Origin: Actinomycetes bacterium
GTDB taxonomy: Bacteria > Actinomycetota > Acidimicrobiia > Acidimicrobiales > RAAP-2
Length of the DNA stretch: 54,341 nucleotides
Reading direction: 5' to 3'
NCBI GenBank assembly: GCA_021828055.1
Contig: JAKATH010000008.1
Span: 1 to 54,341, forward strand
The notes beneath the pieces are model-generated. The model did no database searches. It saw nothing but the letters and a program-made list of their open reading frames with translations, and was not told where the DNA came from. Position numbers and translations under genes: made by a program. This document shows positions 1-9,642 of the stretch, in pieces; position 1 is the stretch's first letter; each line of letters starts with the position of its first letter.

Positions 1-2
1 GG

Positions 3-2831
3 GGCTGTGCGACGGGTCCCAACACCTCTGGCTGCGCGACCACCGCGGGGACGAGCTCGGCCGCGATCTCCACGTCCCCTTGGCTCGCCGTGCCGCCGCC
101 CCTCTACGTCTCACCGAGTGGGACATCTGCTCACGCCGACACGTCGTGCTCGACGGCTGCGTACACGAGCATCCAATCCGCGGTGAACGCGGCGGTCCCG
201 AGCGCGACGGTCTACGTCTGTGCGGGTACATACACGGTCCACGACGTCGTCGTGTCGAAGCCGTTGATCCTGCGGACGACAGGCAAGGCGACGCTCACTG
301 GCACAGGCCCGATCTTCAACCTCACAGACGGGTCCGCGGGTGTGACGACAGTTACGATCACCGGCTTTACCTTCTCGAACGTGACCGGCACTGGGTACAA
401 CGGGGTCATCACCGTCGGCGGTCACGGCGCCGGCAACGTCACGGTCGAGCACAACGTCTTCAGCCACACGACGGACGAAGCCATCGGGTACCACGGGAAC
501 CACGGGCTGAGTGGGACACTCGGGAAGCACTGGACCATCGACACAAACACGATCTCGGACGTGACCGGTAATACAACCGCACGAGACGGCATGTTCCTCG
601 GCAACGTGAGCACAAGCATCGTGCGGGGCAATTCCATCACAACCACCGCATGGGCGGGGATCGTCCTGACCGCAGGCACAACACCACAACCTGGTTACGA
701 GCACAACAACGACATCGTCGACAATGCGGTGAAGCACGTGCCCGAGGAGGGGATCCAAGTCGCATTCGGCCAGAACGACGTGGTGTCGGGCAACTACGTC
801 GATGACGCAGGAATGGGCAGTACGACGGGGGTTGCAGCAATGGCTGGCCAGGTGAGTGGCCGTAACTGCGCCGTCTGCCTCTTCGACACTCAGCAGAAAG
901 ACATCTCGATCACAGGCAATACCCTGACCAACAGCTACGAAGGCGTCGGTGTAGGCCAGGTCAGCGTCAACTCCGCGATCGGCCCACTCGGAACAGGGAT
1001 CGCGGTGACCGGCAACAACGTCACAGGCGACACCCAGTTCGGTGTGACCAACGACGCCACCAGCGGAGTTCTGGACGCGACCGGCAACTGGTGGGGAAGC
1101 GCGAGCGGGCCGTACAACCCCAGCACCAACCCGAGCGGAACCGGTTCGCCGGTGTCGACACACGTCAGCTACAGGCCGTGGTGCATCCGCTTCGCCTGCA
1201 GCTCGCCGCCGCCCCCCCCGACGACACCGCCTGCGCCACCCAAGACATCGACGGACCCTGCGACGGGAAGCTCGTCCACCCAGACAGGCACGACGGGCGA
1301 CGTCACGAGCAGTGACTCGGCGACGAAGACGACGGTGTCGGTGGACGCGACCGGGATCGGCGGGATCACCGTCGCGCAGTACACGGCGAACCCGGTGACA
1401 AAGGAGCCGTTCACCACTTCGACCAGCACGGGCTATTTCGACATCGAAGTTTCCGCCGGCAACAGCTTTACCTCGGTCTCGGTCAAGGTGTGCAGCCCGA
1501 ACGCGGGCGCCGGTGTCGACTGGTACACGGGGAGCGCCTGGGAACCGGTCGTCGGTGATCCAGGACCGACCGCCACCTCGGGCACACCGCCATGCGTCAG
1601 CTTCACCCTGACGGCGTCGAGCACGCCTTCGATCAGCCAGCTGACAGGCACGGTGTTCGCAACCGCGTCCGTGGCGCCGCGAGTCACAACCGTCTACGGC
1701 CAGACAGCCGACGCCACCGCGGCGGCTGAGTTCACGCGGGCGTTCCCCTCGACAAAGGGGGCGTGCCCAAGCTCCCGTGCAGCGGTCATCGCCACGACAA
1801 AGGAGTTCCAGGACGCGCTCAGTAGCCAGTCCCTGGCGGCGCACCTGACAACCGGGACCCTGCTCACCCCGACGGAGAGCCTGGCCCAGGTCACCGCGAC
1901 CACCCTGAAGGACGAGGGGATCACCACCGTCTATCTCGTGGGCGGCCCGCTCGCGATCACGACAACGGTGGCGTCCGCGATCGGGAACCTCACAGCCTAC
2001 GGCTGCGGCGGGTCCACGGCCTCGGGCAAGATCGCCGTCCACCGCCTCGCAGGTACGACGCAGTACGCGACGGCGGAGGCCGTCGCCGAGTTCGTCGGGA
2101 CGGCAAGCAGCCTGGCCTTCCCCGGCGCCTACGCCGGCACGAACGCCACAGGCGGCACGGGCAAGTACAACGACACCGCAGGGAAGGGCTCGTCGGCGCC
2201 GTCCGGCGCGGTGCCGACGGCCATCTTGGCCTCCGGCGTCGAGTTCCAAGACGCGCAGTCGGCGAGCGTGATCGCCTACCGGACAAAGCTCCCGCTGCTC
2301 CTCACCCCTGCGACGACGCTGTCCACAACAGCGGTCGCAGCCATCGAGAAGCTCGGAGTGAAGCAGGTGATCCTGATGGGCGGACCCCTCGCGGTCACCA
2401 ACACAGTCGAGTCGGCCCTCGTGGCCAAGACCGGCGTCTCGGTGCTCCGAGTCGCCGGGAAGGACTACACCGACACGGCCCGTGAGCTCGTCCGCTTCGA
2501 GGCGGCAAGCTCGACAGCCGGCCTCGGGTGGACAGTCGGCCACCGGGTCATGGTCGCCAGGGGGAACGGCTTCACCGACGGGCTCTGTGGCGCGGTGCTG
2601 GAGAACGCCCATAACACCCAGACAGGGGCGCCGGGAACCACGCGTCCGTTGCTGCTCACCGAGAACCCGACGACAGTGGGCACCTACCTCACCACATTCC
2701 TGAAGGTGACAGGGCACACGGGCATTGACGGGAGGGCAGGAGCGACCGTCACGGCCTTCACCGTCCTCGGCGGCCCCCTCGCTGTGAGCACGGCGGAGAT
2801 CTCGGCGATGCAGGCAGACCTGACCGACTGA
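3..2831 (+). CDS. Secreted right-handed beta-helix protein with three C-terminal cell-wall-binding repeat 2 (CWB2) units; 5' end outside the window
   Basis: The frame is open back to the window edge (GCATGPNTSGCATT...), so the listed 90 start is probably internal. N-terminal NxV/TGN beta-helix pattern; C-terminal CWB2-like repeats (EFQDALSSQSLAA...VYLVGGPLAI, EFQDAQSASVIAY...VILMGGPLAVT, TDGLCGAVLE...FTVLGGPLAVS). Confidence 0.8.
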   Translation, partial: GCATGPNTSGCATTAGTSSAAISTSPWLAVPPPLYVSPSGTSAHADTSCSTAAYTSIQSAVNAAVPSATVYVCAGTYTVHDVVVSKPLILRTTGKATLTGTGPIFNLTDGSAGVTTVTITGFTFSNVTGTGYNGVITVGGHGAGNVTVEHNVFSHTTDEAIGYHGNHGLSGTLGKHWTIDTNTISDVTGNTTARDGMFLGNVSTSIVRGNSITTTAWAGIVLTAGTTPQPGYEHNNDIVDNAVKHVPEEGIQVAFGQNDVVSGNYVDDAGMGSTTGVAAMAGQVSGRNCAVCLFDTQQKDISITGNTLTNSYEGVGVGQVSVNSAIGPLGTGIAVTGNNVTGDTQFGVTNDATSGVLDATGNWWGSASGPYNPSTNPSGTGSPVSTHVSYRPWCIRFACSSPPPPPTTPPAPPKTSTDPATGSSSTQTGTTGDVTSSDSATKTTVSVDATGIGGITVAQYTANPVTKEPFTTSTSTGYFDIEVSAGNSFTSVSVKVCSPNAGAGVDWYTGSAWEPVVGDPGPTATSGTPPCVSFTLTASSTPSISQLTGTVFATASVAPRVTTVYGQTADATAAAEFTRAFPSTKGACPSSRAAVIATTKEFQDALSSQSLAAHLTTGTLLTPTESLAQVTATTLKDEGITTVYLVGGPLAITTTVASAIGNLTAYGCGGSTASGKIAVHRLAGTTQYATAEAVAEFVGTASSLAFPGAYAGTNATGGTGKYNDTAGKGSSAPSGAVPTAILASGVEFQDAQSASVIAYRTKLPLLLTPATTLSTTAVAAIEKLGVKQVILMGGPLAVTNTVESALVAKTGVSVLRVAGKDYTDTARELVRFEAASSTAGLGWTVGHRVMVARGNGFTDGLCGAVLENAHNTQTGAPGTTRPLLLTENPTTVGTYLTTFLKVTGHTGIDGRAGATVTAFTVLGGPLAVSTAEISAMQADLTD

Positions 2832-3363
2832 GACACGCGTCGGCCGGACGCTCGCCTCAAGAACGTGTGGCGGCCGGGGGGGCAGCGATGCCTCTCCGGC
2901 CGCCGCCCTCGCCGGTGTGGTTCCGGTGCGCTCTCCGCCCCTCCCGCGCCTTCCTGGGGCTTGGTCCCGTCGTGGTCGCCCTGGCGCCGTCCGGTCAGCG
3001 GGCCCGAGGGCGCGGAACCACCGGGCGAAGCGATGTGCTCCGCCGCCCACGGAGCGATGCTGTGCGTATGACCATCACCTGTCCCCGCTGCGGGCTCGAC
3101 TTCGAGAGCCGGGTCACTTGTCCAGCACCGCCCCACGTCTGATCGCGAAGAGCCCGTTTCCCACGTCTCCCATCCCGACGAGCCCGACGACACCGGGCGG
3201 AACGTCCTGCTCGTCCTGGCGGCCTTCGTCGCCGCCGGCTACCTGGCGTAGCGCCATCTCAGCGAAGATTCCCCCCCCGGCCATCGGGTCAGCAGCGGCC
3301 GACCAGGACCTGTGCGCGATCGGCGCCACGAAGGCCGACCTGCCCACCTGTCGCTGACAGATT

Positions 3364-3439
3364 TGGTGGGCGCTGCCGGGATCGAACCGACGACCTGCTC
3401 GTTGTAAGCGAGCTGCTCTGCCAACTGAGCTAAACGCCC
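3364..3439 (-). tRNA. tRNA-Val (anticodon UAC), CCA encoded
   Basis: Reverse complement GGGCGTTTAGCTCAGTTGGCAGAGCAGCTCGCTTACAACGAGCAGGTCGTCGGTTCGATCCCGGCAGCGCCCACCA: acceptor, D-arm, anticodon loop CTTACAA and GGTTCGATCC T-arm all present. Confidence 0.95.
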
Positions 3440-3540
3440 GATGTTCCGCCAGGCATGCGACATCGGTGCAACCCGGCCCACGCGCCAGGGAGCGCCCAAT
3501 TGTGGGTCTGCGCCTGCTCGGCGCGCAATACCTCGGCCCG

Positions 3541-4296
3541 TCACAGCTCGGCTGCAGACAGCTGAGCGAGCAACGAGGCCGTCGCCGCGGCGATCGGCCT
3601 GCGCGGCGAGCGGTCTCGGACCACGAGGTCGAGCCCGTCCCGTTCGGCGACGACTGCACCCGCCTCGGTGCACACGAGCACCGCTGCGACGTAGTCCCAG
3701 ACCGACAGCGCAGACCGTCCCGCGATGCGGTAGGCGTCGAGCGCGCCTTCGGCCACTGCGCACATGTCCAGCGAGGCGGCCCCGAGCGCTCGGAACTGCG
3801 CCCAACCGGGGTACGCACGCGGGAAGCCAGAGATGCCCACGACTGCATCGGACAGCTCGGTGGTCGTCGCAGGGCGGACGGGGACTGCGTCCCGGAACGC
3901 CCCTTCGCCGCGCACCGCGTGATATCGGGCTCCCGACACCTGGTGGACGACCAGGCCGACGAGCGCGCCTGCCTCGTCGAGCACGCACAGGCTCGTGGCG
4001 TACCACGGGATCCCGAGCGCGGCGTTCGTCGACCCGTCGACCGGGTCCACGACCACGAGGAGCCCCGACTCGGGTCCGGAGCGGCCCGACTCCTCCGACA
4101 GGACCCCCAGACCCTCGCCGTGGAGCACCGCGCACAGCGCGTCGTCGGCCACGACGTCGAAGGCGTACTGCCCTGGCCGCGTGCCAGGTCGACGACGGTC
4201 GACGGGGTCGATCCCGTCCAGCGCGGCCCGTACGGCCCGAGCCCCTTCCAAGAGCACCGGGAGGAGCTCGTCGGGTTCTCCGGGTCCTCTGCCCAC
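3541..4296 (-). CDS. Inositol monophosphatase family protein
   Basis: IMPase motifs VVVDPVDGSTNAALGIPWYATSL and IAGRSALSVWDYVAAVLVCTEAGA; start taken as GTG at 4296 (the ORF track extends to 4362). Confidence 0.85.
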   Translation of the reverse strand: MGRGPGEPDELLPVLLEGARAVRAALDGIDPVDRRRPGTRPGQYAFDVVADDALCAVLHGEGLGVLSEESGRSGPESGLLVVVDPVDGSTNAALGIPWYATSLCVLDEAGALVGLVVHQVSGARYHAVRGEGAFRDAVPVRPATTTELSDAVVGISGFPRAYPGWAQFRALGAASLDMCAVAEGALDAYRIAGRSALSVWDYVAAVLVCTEAGAVVAERDGLDLVVRDRSPRRPIAAATASLLAQLSAAEL

Positions 4297-4334
4297 GGCC
4301 CGGCAGACTACCGGTGGGGTCGCGCACCGCTCGC

Positions 4335-4380
4335 GGCACGACGGAGACGGCCCTGCTGGCACGACGGAGACGGCCCTGCT
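4335..4380. repeat. 2 x 23-bp tandem repeat (ggcacgacggagacggccctgct)
   Basis: Two identical adjacent copies in the divergent intergenic region. Confidence 0.95.
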
Positions 4381-4436
4381 CGGCGCCTCACCGGCGCATC
4401 ACCGCCCTCCGTCCACCCCGTAATCTCGTACTCACT

Positions 4437-4994
4437 GTGGCTGCTATCGATGTCGCCGGCTACGTCGCCGACCTGAAGGACCACTCCGTCGACCACGGGT
4501 TCCACGTCCACGACGAGCGCCATTTCGTCGAGACGTACTCCCTGCGGCAGGTCTGGGAGGTCGACCTCCACCCCGAGGAGGGTTGCGGAGGGCCGCTGGA
4601 CCTGCACCTCGCGCTCGAGGTCGACCCGCGGGTGCTGCTCTCCTTCGAGGACGTGGTCATGGAGCTCTCGGACGACGAAGAGCCGCCCGACGACTTCCAC
4701 TTCCCATTGACGTTCACGTGGGCCCTCCCCCCGCTGCCGCACGGACCCGACCTCCTCCGGCTCGCCATCGACCTGGCAGGCATCGGCGGCATCGAGCTGC
4801 CCCTCGAAGTGTCGGCGATCGACTCGTTCGCGTCGGCGACCGACGGGCCCGAGCGCCGGCTCAACATCGTCGCCAGGCACCCGGTCTCCCTCGCCAGGGT
4901 GCTCGGCGGCGAAGAGCTGCTCTGCGACGTCTTCGATCGGTGCCTCGCGGTCAGCCGCTTCCTCCTCGAAGCTGCCGAGACCTGGCTGGGGTGA
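4437..4994 (+). CDS. Conserved hypothetical protein
   Basis: Protein-like C-terminal portion of the 3441..4994 ORF from GTG 4437 (VAAIDVAGYVADLKDHSVDHGFHVHDERHFVETYS...). Confidence 0.65.
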   Translation: MAAIDVAGYVADLKDHSVDHGFHVHDERHFVETYSLRQVWEVDLHPEEGCGGPLDLHLALEVDPRVLLSFEDVVMELSDDEEPPDDFHFPLTFTWALPPLPHGPDLLRLAIDLAGIGGIELPLEVSAIDSFASATDGPERRLNIVARHPVSLARVLGGEELLCDVFDRCLAVSRFLLEAAETWLG

Positions 4995-5458
4995 CGAAGC
5001 CCGTGGACGCGCCGGCGACCCGCACCCGCCAGCTGCGTGCCGCGCGCATCCCAGTCCTCGCAGTCGCGTTGACCGCCGGTCCGGCGCTGCTCCTGGGCGG
5101 GTGCTCGAACGGCGGCGCCGCGCTCGCTCAGGCCGCCTGTGTCCATATCTACGCCTCGATCCACCTCTACACGGAAGCCGAGCATGCGACCTCCACGGCA
5201 GCCGTGCGTGCCAAGGTCGGCAGAGCAACGAGCGAGCTCGACCAGGCGCTGCAGCTGGCGGCCCAGGCGAACTCCGCCAACCCGGCGTTCAACCCCCTGA
5301 TGACGACGCTCCAGGAGGCCGGACGAACGTCTGAGTCGAACCTGATCGCAGCGTTGCGCGCGCAGTGCGAGGCCGCGCACAACCCGACATCGCAGTCCCC
5401 GGTCCCTGGTCCCACGACAGCGGGCACAGCGCCTGCAGGCGCGGGCTCCTCGGGCTGA
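4991..5458 (+). CDS. Predicted lipoprotein
   Basis: GTGA start/stop overlap with the upstream gene; signal peptide with lipobox ALLLGGCSNGG. Confidence 0.7.
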   Translation: MTKPVDAPATRTRQLRAARIPVLAVALTAGPALLLGGCSNGGAALAQAACVHIYASIHLYTEAEHATSTAAVRAKVGRATSELDQALQLAAQANSANPAFNPLMTTLQEAGRTSESNLIAALRAQCEAAHNPTSQSPVPGPTTAGTAPAGAGSSG

Positions 5459-5480
5459 TCGGAAGGCGCCCCCCGGCCAG

Positions 5481-5585
5481 CGATCGCACGCCGGCCACCT
5501 CACAACGGCCGCCGGCCACCTCCGATCGCACGCCGGCCACCTCCGATCGCACGCCGGCCACCTCCGATCGCACGCCGGCCACCTC
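5481..5585. repeat. 5 x 21-bp tandem repeat (cgatcgcacgccggccacctc)
   Basis: Units at 5481, 5502 (variant), 5523, 5544 and 5565; begins 22 nt after the lipoprotein stop. Confidence 0.97.
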
Positions 5586-5728
5586 AGAACGGCCGACGGG
5601 GGCTGCAGCGCCGACGGACGGCCGTCGGTCGCAGCCATCCGAACGGCAGCGACAGAGCAACGACACGAGAGACGAAGTGTGCGTCGATATGGTGGCCGCG
5701 ACGCAGGAGGTGAGGAGATGGGCACGCA

Positions 5729-6634
5729 ATGCCGTCGGGGACGCGCCGCCCCGCGTCCAGCCGAGGAAGCAAGGGAGCACCTCTGGAAGAGCCGCGCACC
5801 GAGAGCCGGAAGGTGAAGGACACCGCTCCGGGCACGAGACTGGCGGTGCGGGCTTCGAAACCCCTCGATCGCGCGCGTCGAGGTGCCGCGGCGCCCGCGA
5901 CCCCCTCGACGCGTCGCGGCCGGGGCTCGGCGGGTCGTCGCTCGGCGCGTCGTCGCGCCGCCGTGCTGCTGCGCCGCCGCAGGCGGCGCGCCGTGGCACT
6001 GTCGGTCGTCACGGCCGTCATAGTCCTGGGGCTCGTCGCGGTCGGGCTCTCGGAGTCGAACGGGTCCGCCCTCCCTCCCCTCCCGTCGACACCGTTCCGA
6101 GCGCGCATCGTGACGATCGCCGAGTCCCAGCTCGGGTACCGGACCGACCCAGCTCATTCCTACTGCAACAAGTACACCGCTTTCTGGCACGTGGGCACAG
6201 CCACAGGGTGCGGCCGCGGCCTGCGCAGCGAGGAGTGGTGCTCCGACTTCGCGGCGTGGGTGTGGCGGCAGGCCGGTGCACGGTTCGCCTATGGGTACGG
6301 CCAGGCGGACGTCAACGCCGCGTCGGCGAGCTTCTACCTCTGGGCCGCCGCGCACGGCACGTGGCATCCAGCGGGGAGCGGCTACGTGCCCCGGCCGGGC
6401 GACGTGGCCGTCTACGGCCTCGATCCCACAGGGGGCGCGGCGGCACACGTCGCGATCGTGACCTACGACGCGCCGGGGTCCCGCGGGCCCGACGTCGTCA
6501 ACGGCGACGGGGACCGCACGGGGTTCAGCGTCGTCGAGACCGGCACCGACCAGTACACGGCGGACATCCCGGGAACGCACGCTCCCCTCTCGGGCTACGC
6601 GTCACCGATCCCTCCCGCCGCTCCTGCCGCGTAG
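5729..6634 (+). CDS. Arg-rich N-terminus, one TM helix, CHAP-type amidase domain
   Basis: TM AVALSVVTAVIVLGLVAVGL; CHAP-like EEWCSDFAAWVWRQAG ... GYVPRPGDVAVYG ... AHVAIV. Start uncertain (5729 or about 5812). Confidence 0.75.
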   Translation: MPSGTRRPASSRGSKGAPLEEPRTESRKVKDTAPGTRLAVRASKPLDRARRGAAAPATPSTRRGRGSAGRRSARRRAAVLLRRRRRRAVALSVVTAVIVLGLVAVGLSESNGSALPPLPSTPFRARIVTIAESQLGYRTDPAHSYCNKYTAFWHVGTATGCGRGLRSEEWCSDFAAWVWRQAGARFAYGYGQADVNAASASFYLWAAAHGTWHPAGSGYVPRPGDVAVYGLDPTGGAAAHVAIVTYDAPGSRGPDVVNGDGDRTGFSVVETGTDQYTADIPGTHAPLSGYASPIPPAAPAA

Positions 6635-6639
6635 GGCGA

Positions 6640-6972
6640 TCAGGAGGCAGAGGGCCAGATCACCGTAGCGGGCGCGGCCAAGACCGAGCCGTGCGGCCGG
6701 TCTTCGCAGACCTCCCTGAAGCGCCGTTCCCAGTCGTCGTCGACCTGTCCCGCGGCGTGGAAGAGCACGGCATCCGCCCGCAGATGCGCCGTGCCGTCCT
6801 GCTCGAGGGTGCCGACGTTGGTCGCGGCGAGGACGTCGGCGAGCCGGTGCACTGTCGTCTCGGACGCGGCAGAGGCATGGGCCGGCGCTGCGACGACCAC
6901 CGAGACCTCGCGCACGTCGCCCGCTTCGGCGAGGACGACCGTCACCTTCTCGAGGTCGACCACGAACCGCAT
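6640..6972 (-). CDS. Hypothetical protein (110 aa)
   Basis: ATG MRFVVDLEKVTVVLAEAGDVREVSVVVAAP...; tightly packed with the upstream minus-strand gene. Confidence 0.55.
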   Translation of the reverse strand: MRFVVDLEKVTVVLAEAGDVREVSVVVAAPAHASAASETTVHRLADVLAATNVGTLEQDGTAHLRADAVLFHAAGQVDDDWERRFREVCEDRPHGSVLAAPATVIWPSAS

Positions 6973-6976
6973 GCTG

Positions 6977-7369
6977 TCAAGGTGTGACCGCGGCGCCGGG
7001 GGCGAGCACTCCCCGCTCTCGAAGCCGCCCGACGAGCCATGCCACGCTGTCGGGTCCCTCGACGGCCTCCTGCCACCCCTCAAGCAGCCGCTCGACCTCC
7101 TCGCGGCTCGGCACGGTCCCGACGACCTCGACGGTCATGCCCTCGAGCTCCTTCTCGTCGGTGCTGTGGGAGCCCCTTGCGTGGATCCCGCCGAACGGTG
7201 TCGCCCATCCGGACGGCGCCGGCTCGCGCATCACGTAGAGCTCCCCCGTGTCCTCGACCCAACTGAGCTCGTAGCGAACGCCGTGCGCGTCCCGCCAATC
7301 CTGACCGAACTCCACCTCGACGGAGCTCCGCCGCCGCGCGTCCTCGTCGTAGAACTCCTCGATGTCCAT
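6977..7369 (-). CDS. Hypothetical protein (130 aa)
   Basis: ATG MDIEEFYDEDARRRSSVEVEFGQDWRDAHGVRYELSWVEDTGELYVMREP... Confidence 0.6.
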   Translation of the reverse strand: MDIEEFYDEDARRRSSVEVEFGQDWRDAHGVRYELSWVEDTGELYVMREPAPSGWATPFGGIHARGSHSTDEKELEGMTVEVVGTVPSREEVERLLEGWQEAVEGPDSVAWLVGRLRERGVLAPGAAVTP

Positions 7370-7547
7370 CCGGGCGCACTGTAGCCGCCCACCCCCCGGG
7401 CCCGAGGCCCGCGGCCCCAGAGCCGCTCCGAGGCCGCGGGCGGGCGGGAGGCAGCTCGTTCCTCGGTGTGCCCTGGTCACGAGCATTTTCCCTCGGGGGA
7501 GCGTGGGTGGGAGCGGCGGGGGGAGCGCCGACGCGCACCGTCGCCGC

Positions 7548-8306
7548 ATGACGACCGACGCACTCCGACCGCTCGACCGGCTCGTATGGGACTGGGAGTC
7601 CCGACGTCGCTCGCAGGCGTCTCGAGACGCGTTGCGAGCGCTCGCACATGCCGAGCCCGAGGTGGCACGGGTCGGCGCGGCGGACCTCGGCGACCTCGTC
7701 GAGGCGCTCATCGGCTCGAGCCGGACCCCACGTCCGGCGGGGCGGGGGCGGCCCGAGCGCGACCTCGCCGGTGCGCTGTTCAGGGCCGCGTTGCGCTCGG
7801 GGCACGTCCACCCGCTGGTGTCCCGCGCGCTCGTCCAAGCGCTCGTGCCGGGGCTCGTCGGCGTCGCGCGCCGCCTCACATGGGGAAGAGGGGGCGAGTG
7901 GGAGAGCCAGGGCGCCTTCTTCGTCGACGCGATCACCACCGCGTGGGAGGTCGTCGAGGAATGGAGCGGGCAGGACCGGACGTACGCGGTGCTCGACGTG
8001 CTCTCGGCCATCCGCTGCCGGCTCCGCCGGCGCATCCGTCGGCATCACGACCTGCGTCTCTCCGAGCGCCTTGCCTCCGACGACGAGCGACTGCCGGAGT
8101 GGGCGACTCCCAGCGGGAGCGACGTCGAAGAGCTGGCGCGTGCCATCGACAGGGAGCGACGCGAGCTCGACGCGGGTGACGCCGCCGTGCTCTACGCCCA
8201 CCGGGTCCTCGGCTACTCGCTCTCCGAGATCTCTGCGCGCTCGGGCCACTCGCGGCGATTCCTGGCAGCGGGTCGGGACCGGGCGGCTCGCGCGCTCATC
8301 GCTTGA
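7548..8306 (+). CDS. Sigma-70-like / sigma-region-4-type regulator
   Basis: Overall sigma-factor-like layout with C-terminal HTH AVLYAHRVLGYSLSEISARSGHSRRFLAAGRDRAARAL. Confidence 0.6.
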   Translation: MTTDALRPLDRLVWDWESRRRSQASRDALRALAHAEPEVARVGAADLGDLVEALIGSSRTPRPAGRGRPERDLAGALFRAALRSGHVHPLVSRALVQALVPGLVGVARRLTWGRGGEWESQGAFFVDAITTAWEVVEEWSGQDRTYAVLDVLSAIRCRLRRRIRRHHDLRLSERLASDDERLPEWATPSGSDVEELARAIDRERRELDAGDAAVLYAHRVLGYSLSEISARSGHSRRFLAAGRDRAARALIA

Positions 8307-8487
8307 GAATCGGCGTGGAGCGCCATGGCGAGATCGGGTCGACGCTCGCAGGGACCCTGCAGCGAACGCTGCAGCCCGCTACGTTGTCGGGGCGTGGAAG
8401 GTGCGTGCCCGGCGGGCACGGACTTGGGGAATGGGAAGACGGCGCGCGGCAGGGCCCGGTTGCCCGGCGACCGGCGCCGTCCTCGGC

Positions 8488-9642
8488 ATGCACGCGGTGG
8501 CTGATCTTGCGCGCCGGTCCCGTGCCTGGGGCGTCCTCGCGGTGTCGCTCGCGCTCATGGCGCTCGTGACGGCGCTCTCCACCAGGACCGACCACCCCGG
8601 CGATGCGCAGGGGGCGGCGGCTCTCGAGCCCTCCAGGCCCGGGCAGGCTGCGCCCGCCGGGCGGCAGCGTCCGCCTGCGAAGCCGGCGACGACGCACGTG
8701 TCCGGTGCAGCCTCGGGAGCCCTCGGGCCCAGGGGCGACTCGGTCGGACGACGCGCCGCCGCTCAGGGGCCCGGCGGGGCCGCGACGTCGAAGGGGCCCG
8801 GGGGGGCCGCAACGTCGAAGGGAGCCGGCTCGGCCGCGGTCAAGAAGACGGGTCCGACCGAGAGCGGGCAGAGCAGCGCATCCGACGTGGGCGCCTCCCT
8901 CGGGGGTCTCGCGTCGGCCGTCTTCTCTCCATCCCCCTTGTCCACCACCTCCACCACCAGCGGTCCCCAAAGCGGTCCCAGCGGTCCCCCAACGAGAACC
9001 GCCGCTACAGGCGCTGCAGCCCTTCAGGGGACGGCGAACGCACGGACAGCTCCCACCACCTCCCGCACGACCACGACGTCGTCGGCGCCCCGCACCTCGA
9101 CCCGCACGGCCACGACGTCATCGGCGCCCCGCACCTCGACCCGCACGGCCACGACGGCGCCGGCGCCCCGCACCTCGACCCACACGGCCACGACGTCGTC
9201 GGCGCCCCGCACCTCGACCCACACGACCACGACGTCGTCGGCGCCCCGCACCTCGACCCACCACCAGACGCCCCCGACGACATCGTCGGGGGCGAGGGGT
9301 GCCGGCGGCAGCAGCGCCAGCACGCAGGGTGCCACGGCAACGCCGACAAGCCCCGAACACGGTCGGATCGAAGCGCCCTCTACGTCGGTCTCGTATGCCG
9401 CAGCGGGGGGAGGGACGGTCTCGGCCATGGCCACCTGGACCGGCTCCGCGACGCTCGAGCTCGAGATCGCCTGCCCAGGTGGTGTCGCCGTCGCGCGCAG
9501 GGGTTCGTCGGGGCTGTCCCTCGAGGTCGACGACAGCAACGACTCTGCGACCTGCATGGTCACGCTCAGCCTTCCACCGGGCGTGCACGCCGACGTGTCG
9601 TTCACGCTCGTCGTCGGGCCCGCCGCGTTGGCGCAAGGATGA
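8488..9642 (+). CDS. Secreted or membrane-anchored Thr/Ser/Ala-rich stalk protein
   Basis: N-terminal hydrophobic segment AWGVLAVSLALMALVTAL; GPGGAATSK repeats and 5 x 13-aa TTSSAPRTSTRTA repeat; compact C-terminal domain. Confidence 0.65.
   Translation: MHAVADLARRSRAWGVLAVSLALMALVTALSTRTDHPGDAQGAAALEPSRPGQAAPAGRQRPPAKPATTHVSGAASGALGPRGDSVGRRAAAQGPGGAATSKGPGGAATSKGAGSAAVKKTGPTESGQSSASDVGASLGGLASAVFSPSPLSTTSTTSGPQSGPSGPPTRTAATGAAALQGTANARTAPTTSRTTTTSSAPRTSTRTATTSSAPRTSTRTATTAPAPRTSTHTATTSSAPRTSTHTTTTSSAPRTSTHHQTPPTTSSGARGAGGSSASTQGATATPTSPEHGRIEAPSTSVSYAAAGGGTVSAMATWTGSATLELEIACPGGVAVARRGSSGLSLEVDDSNDSATCMVTLSLPPGVHADVSFTLVVGPAALAQG
9064..9258. repeat. 5 x 39-bp in-frame tandem repeat
   Basis: Units at 9064, 9103, 9142, 9181 and 9220 (cgcacgaccacgacgtcgtcggcgccccgcacctcgacc consensus). 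Confidence 0.95.

Noticed and set aside
111-3050. 979-aa minus-strand ORF opposite the beta-helix gene
   Set aside because: Antisense shadow; the plus frame carries clear CWB2 and beta-helix patterns.
3364-3439. tRNA as an integration site for the mobilisation genes
   Set aside because: No integrase or downstream att-like copy recognised, and the relaxase is about 36 kb away.
3114-3848. Minus-strand ORF reading through the tRNA
   Set aside because: Contains the tRNA sequence and lacks protein-like composition; the IMPase frame explains the locus.
5481-5585. CRISPR array
   Set aside because: 21-bp units are directly adjacent with no spacers and no cas genes nearby.
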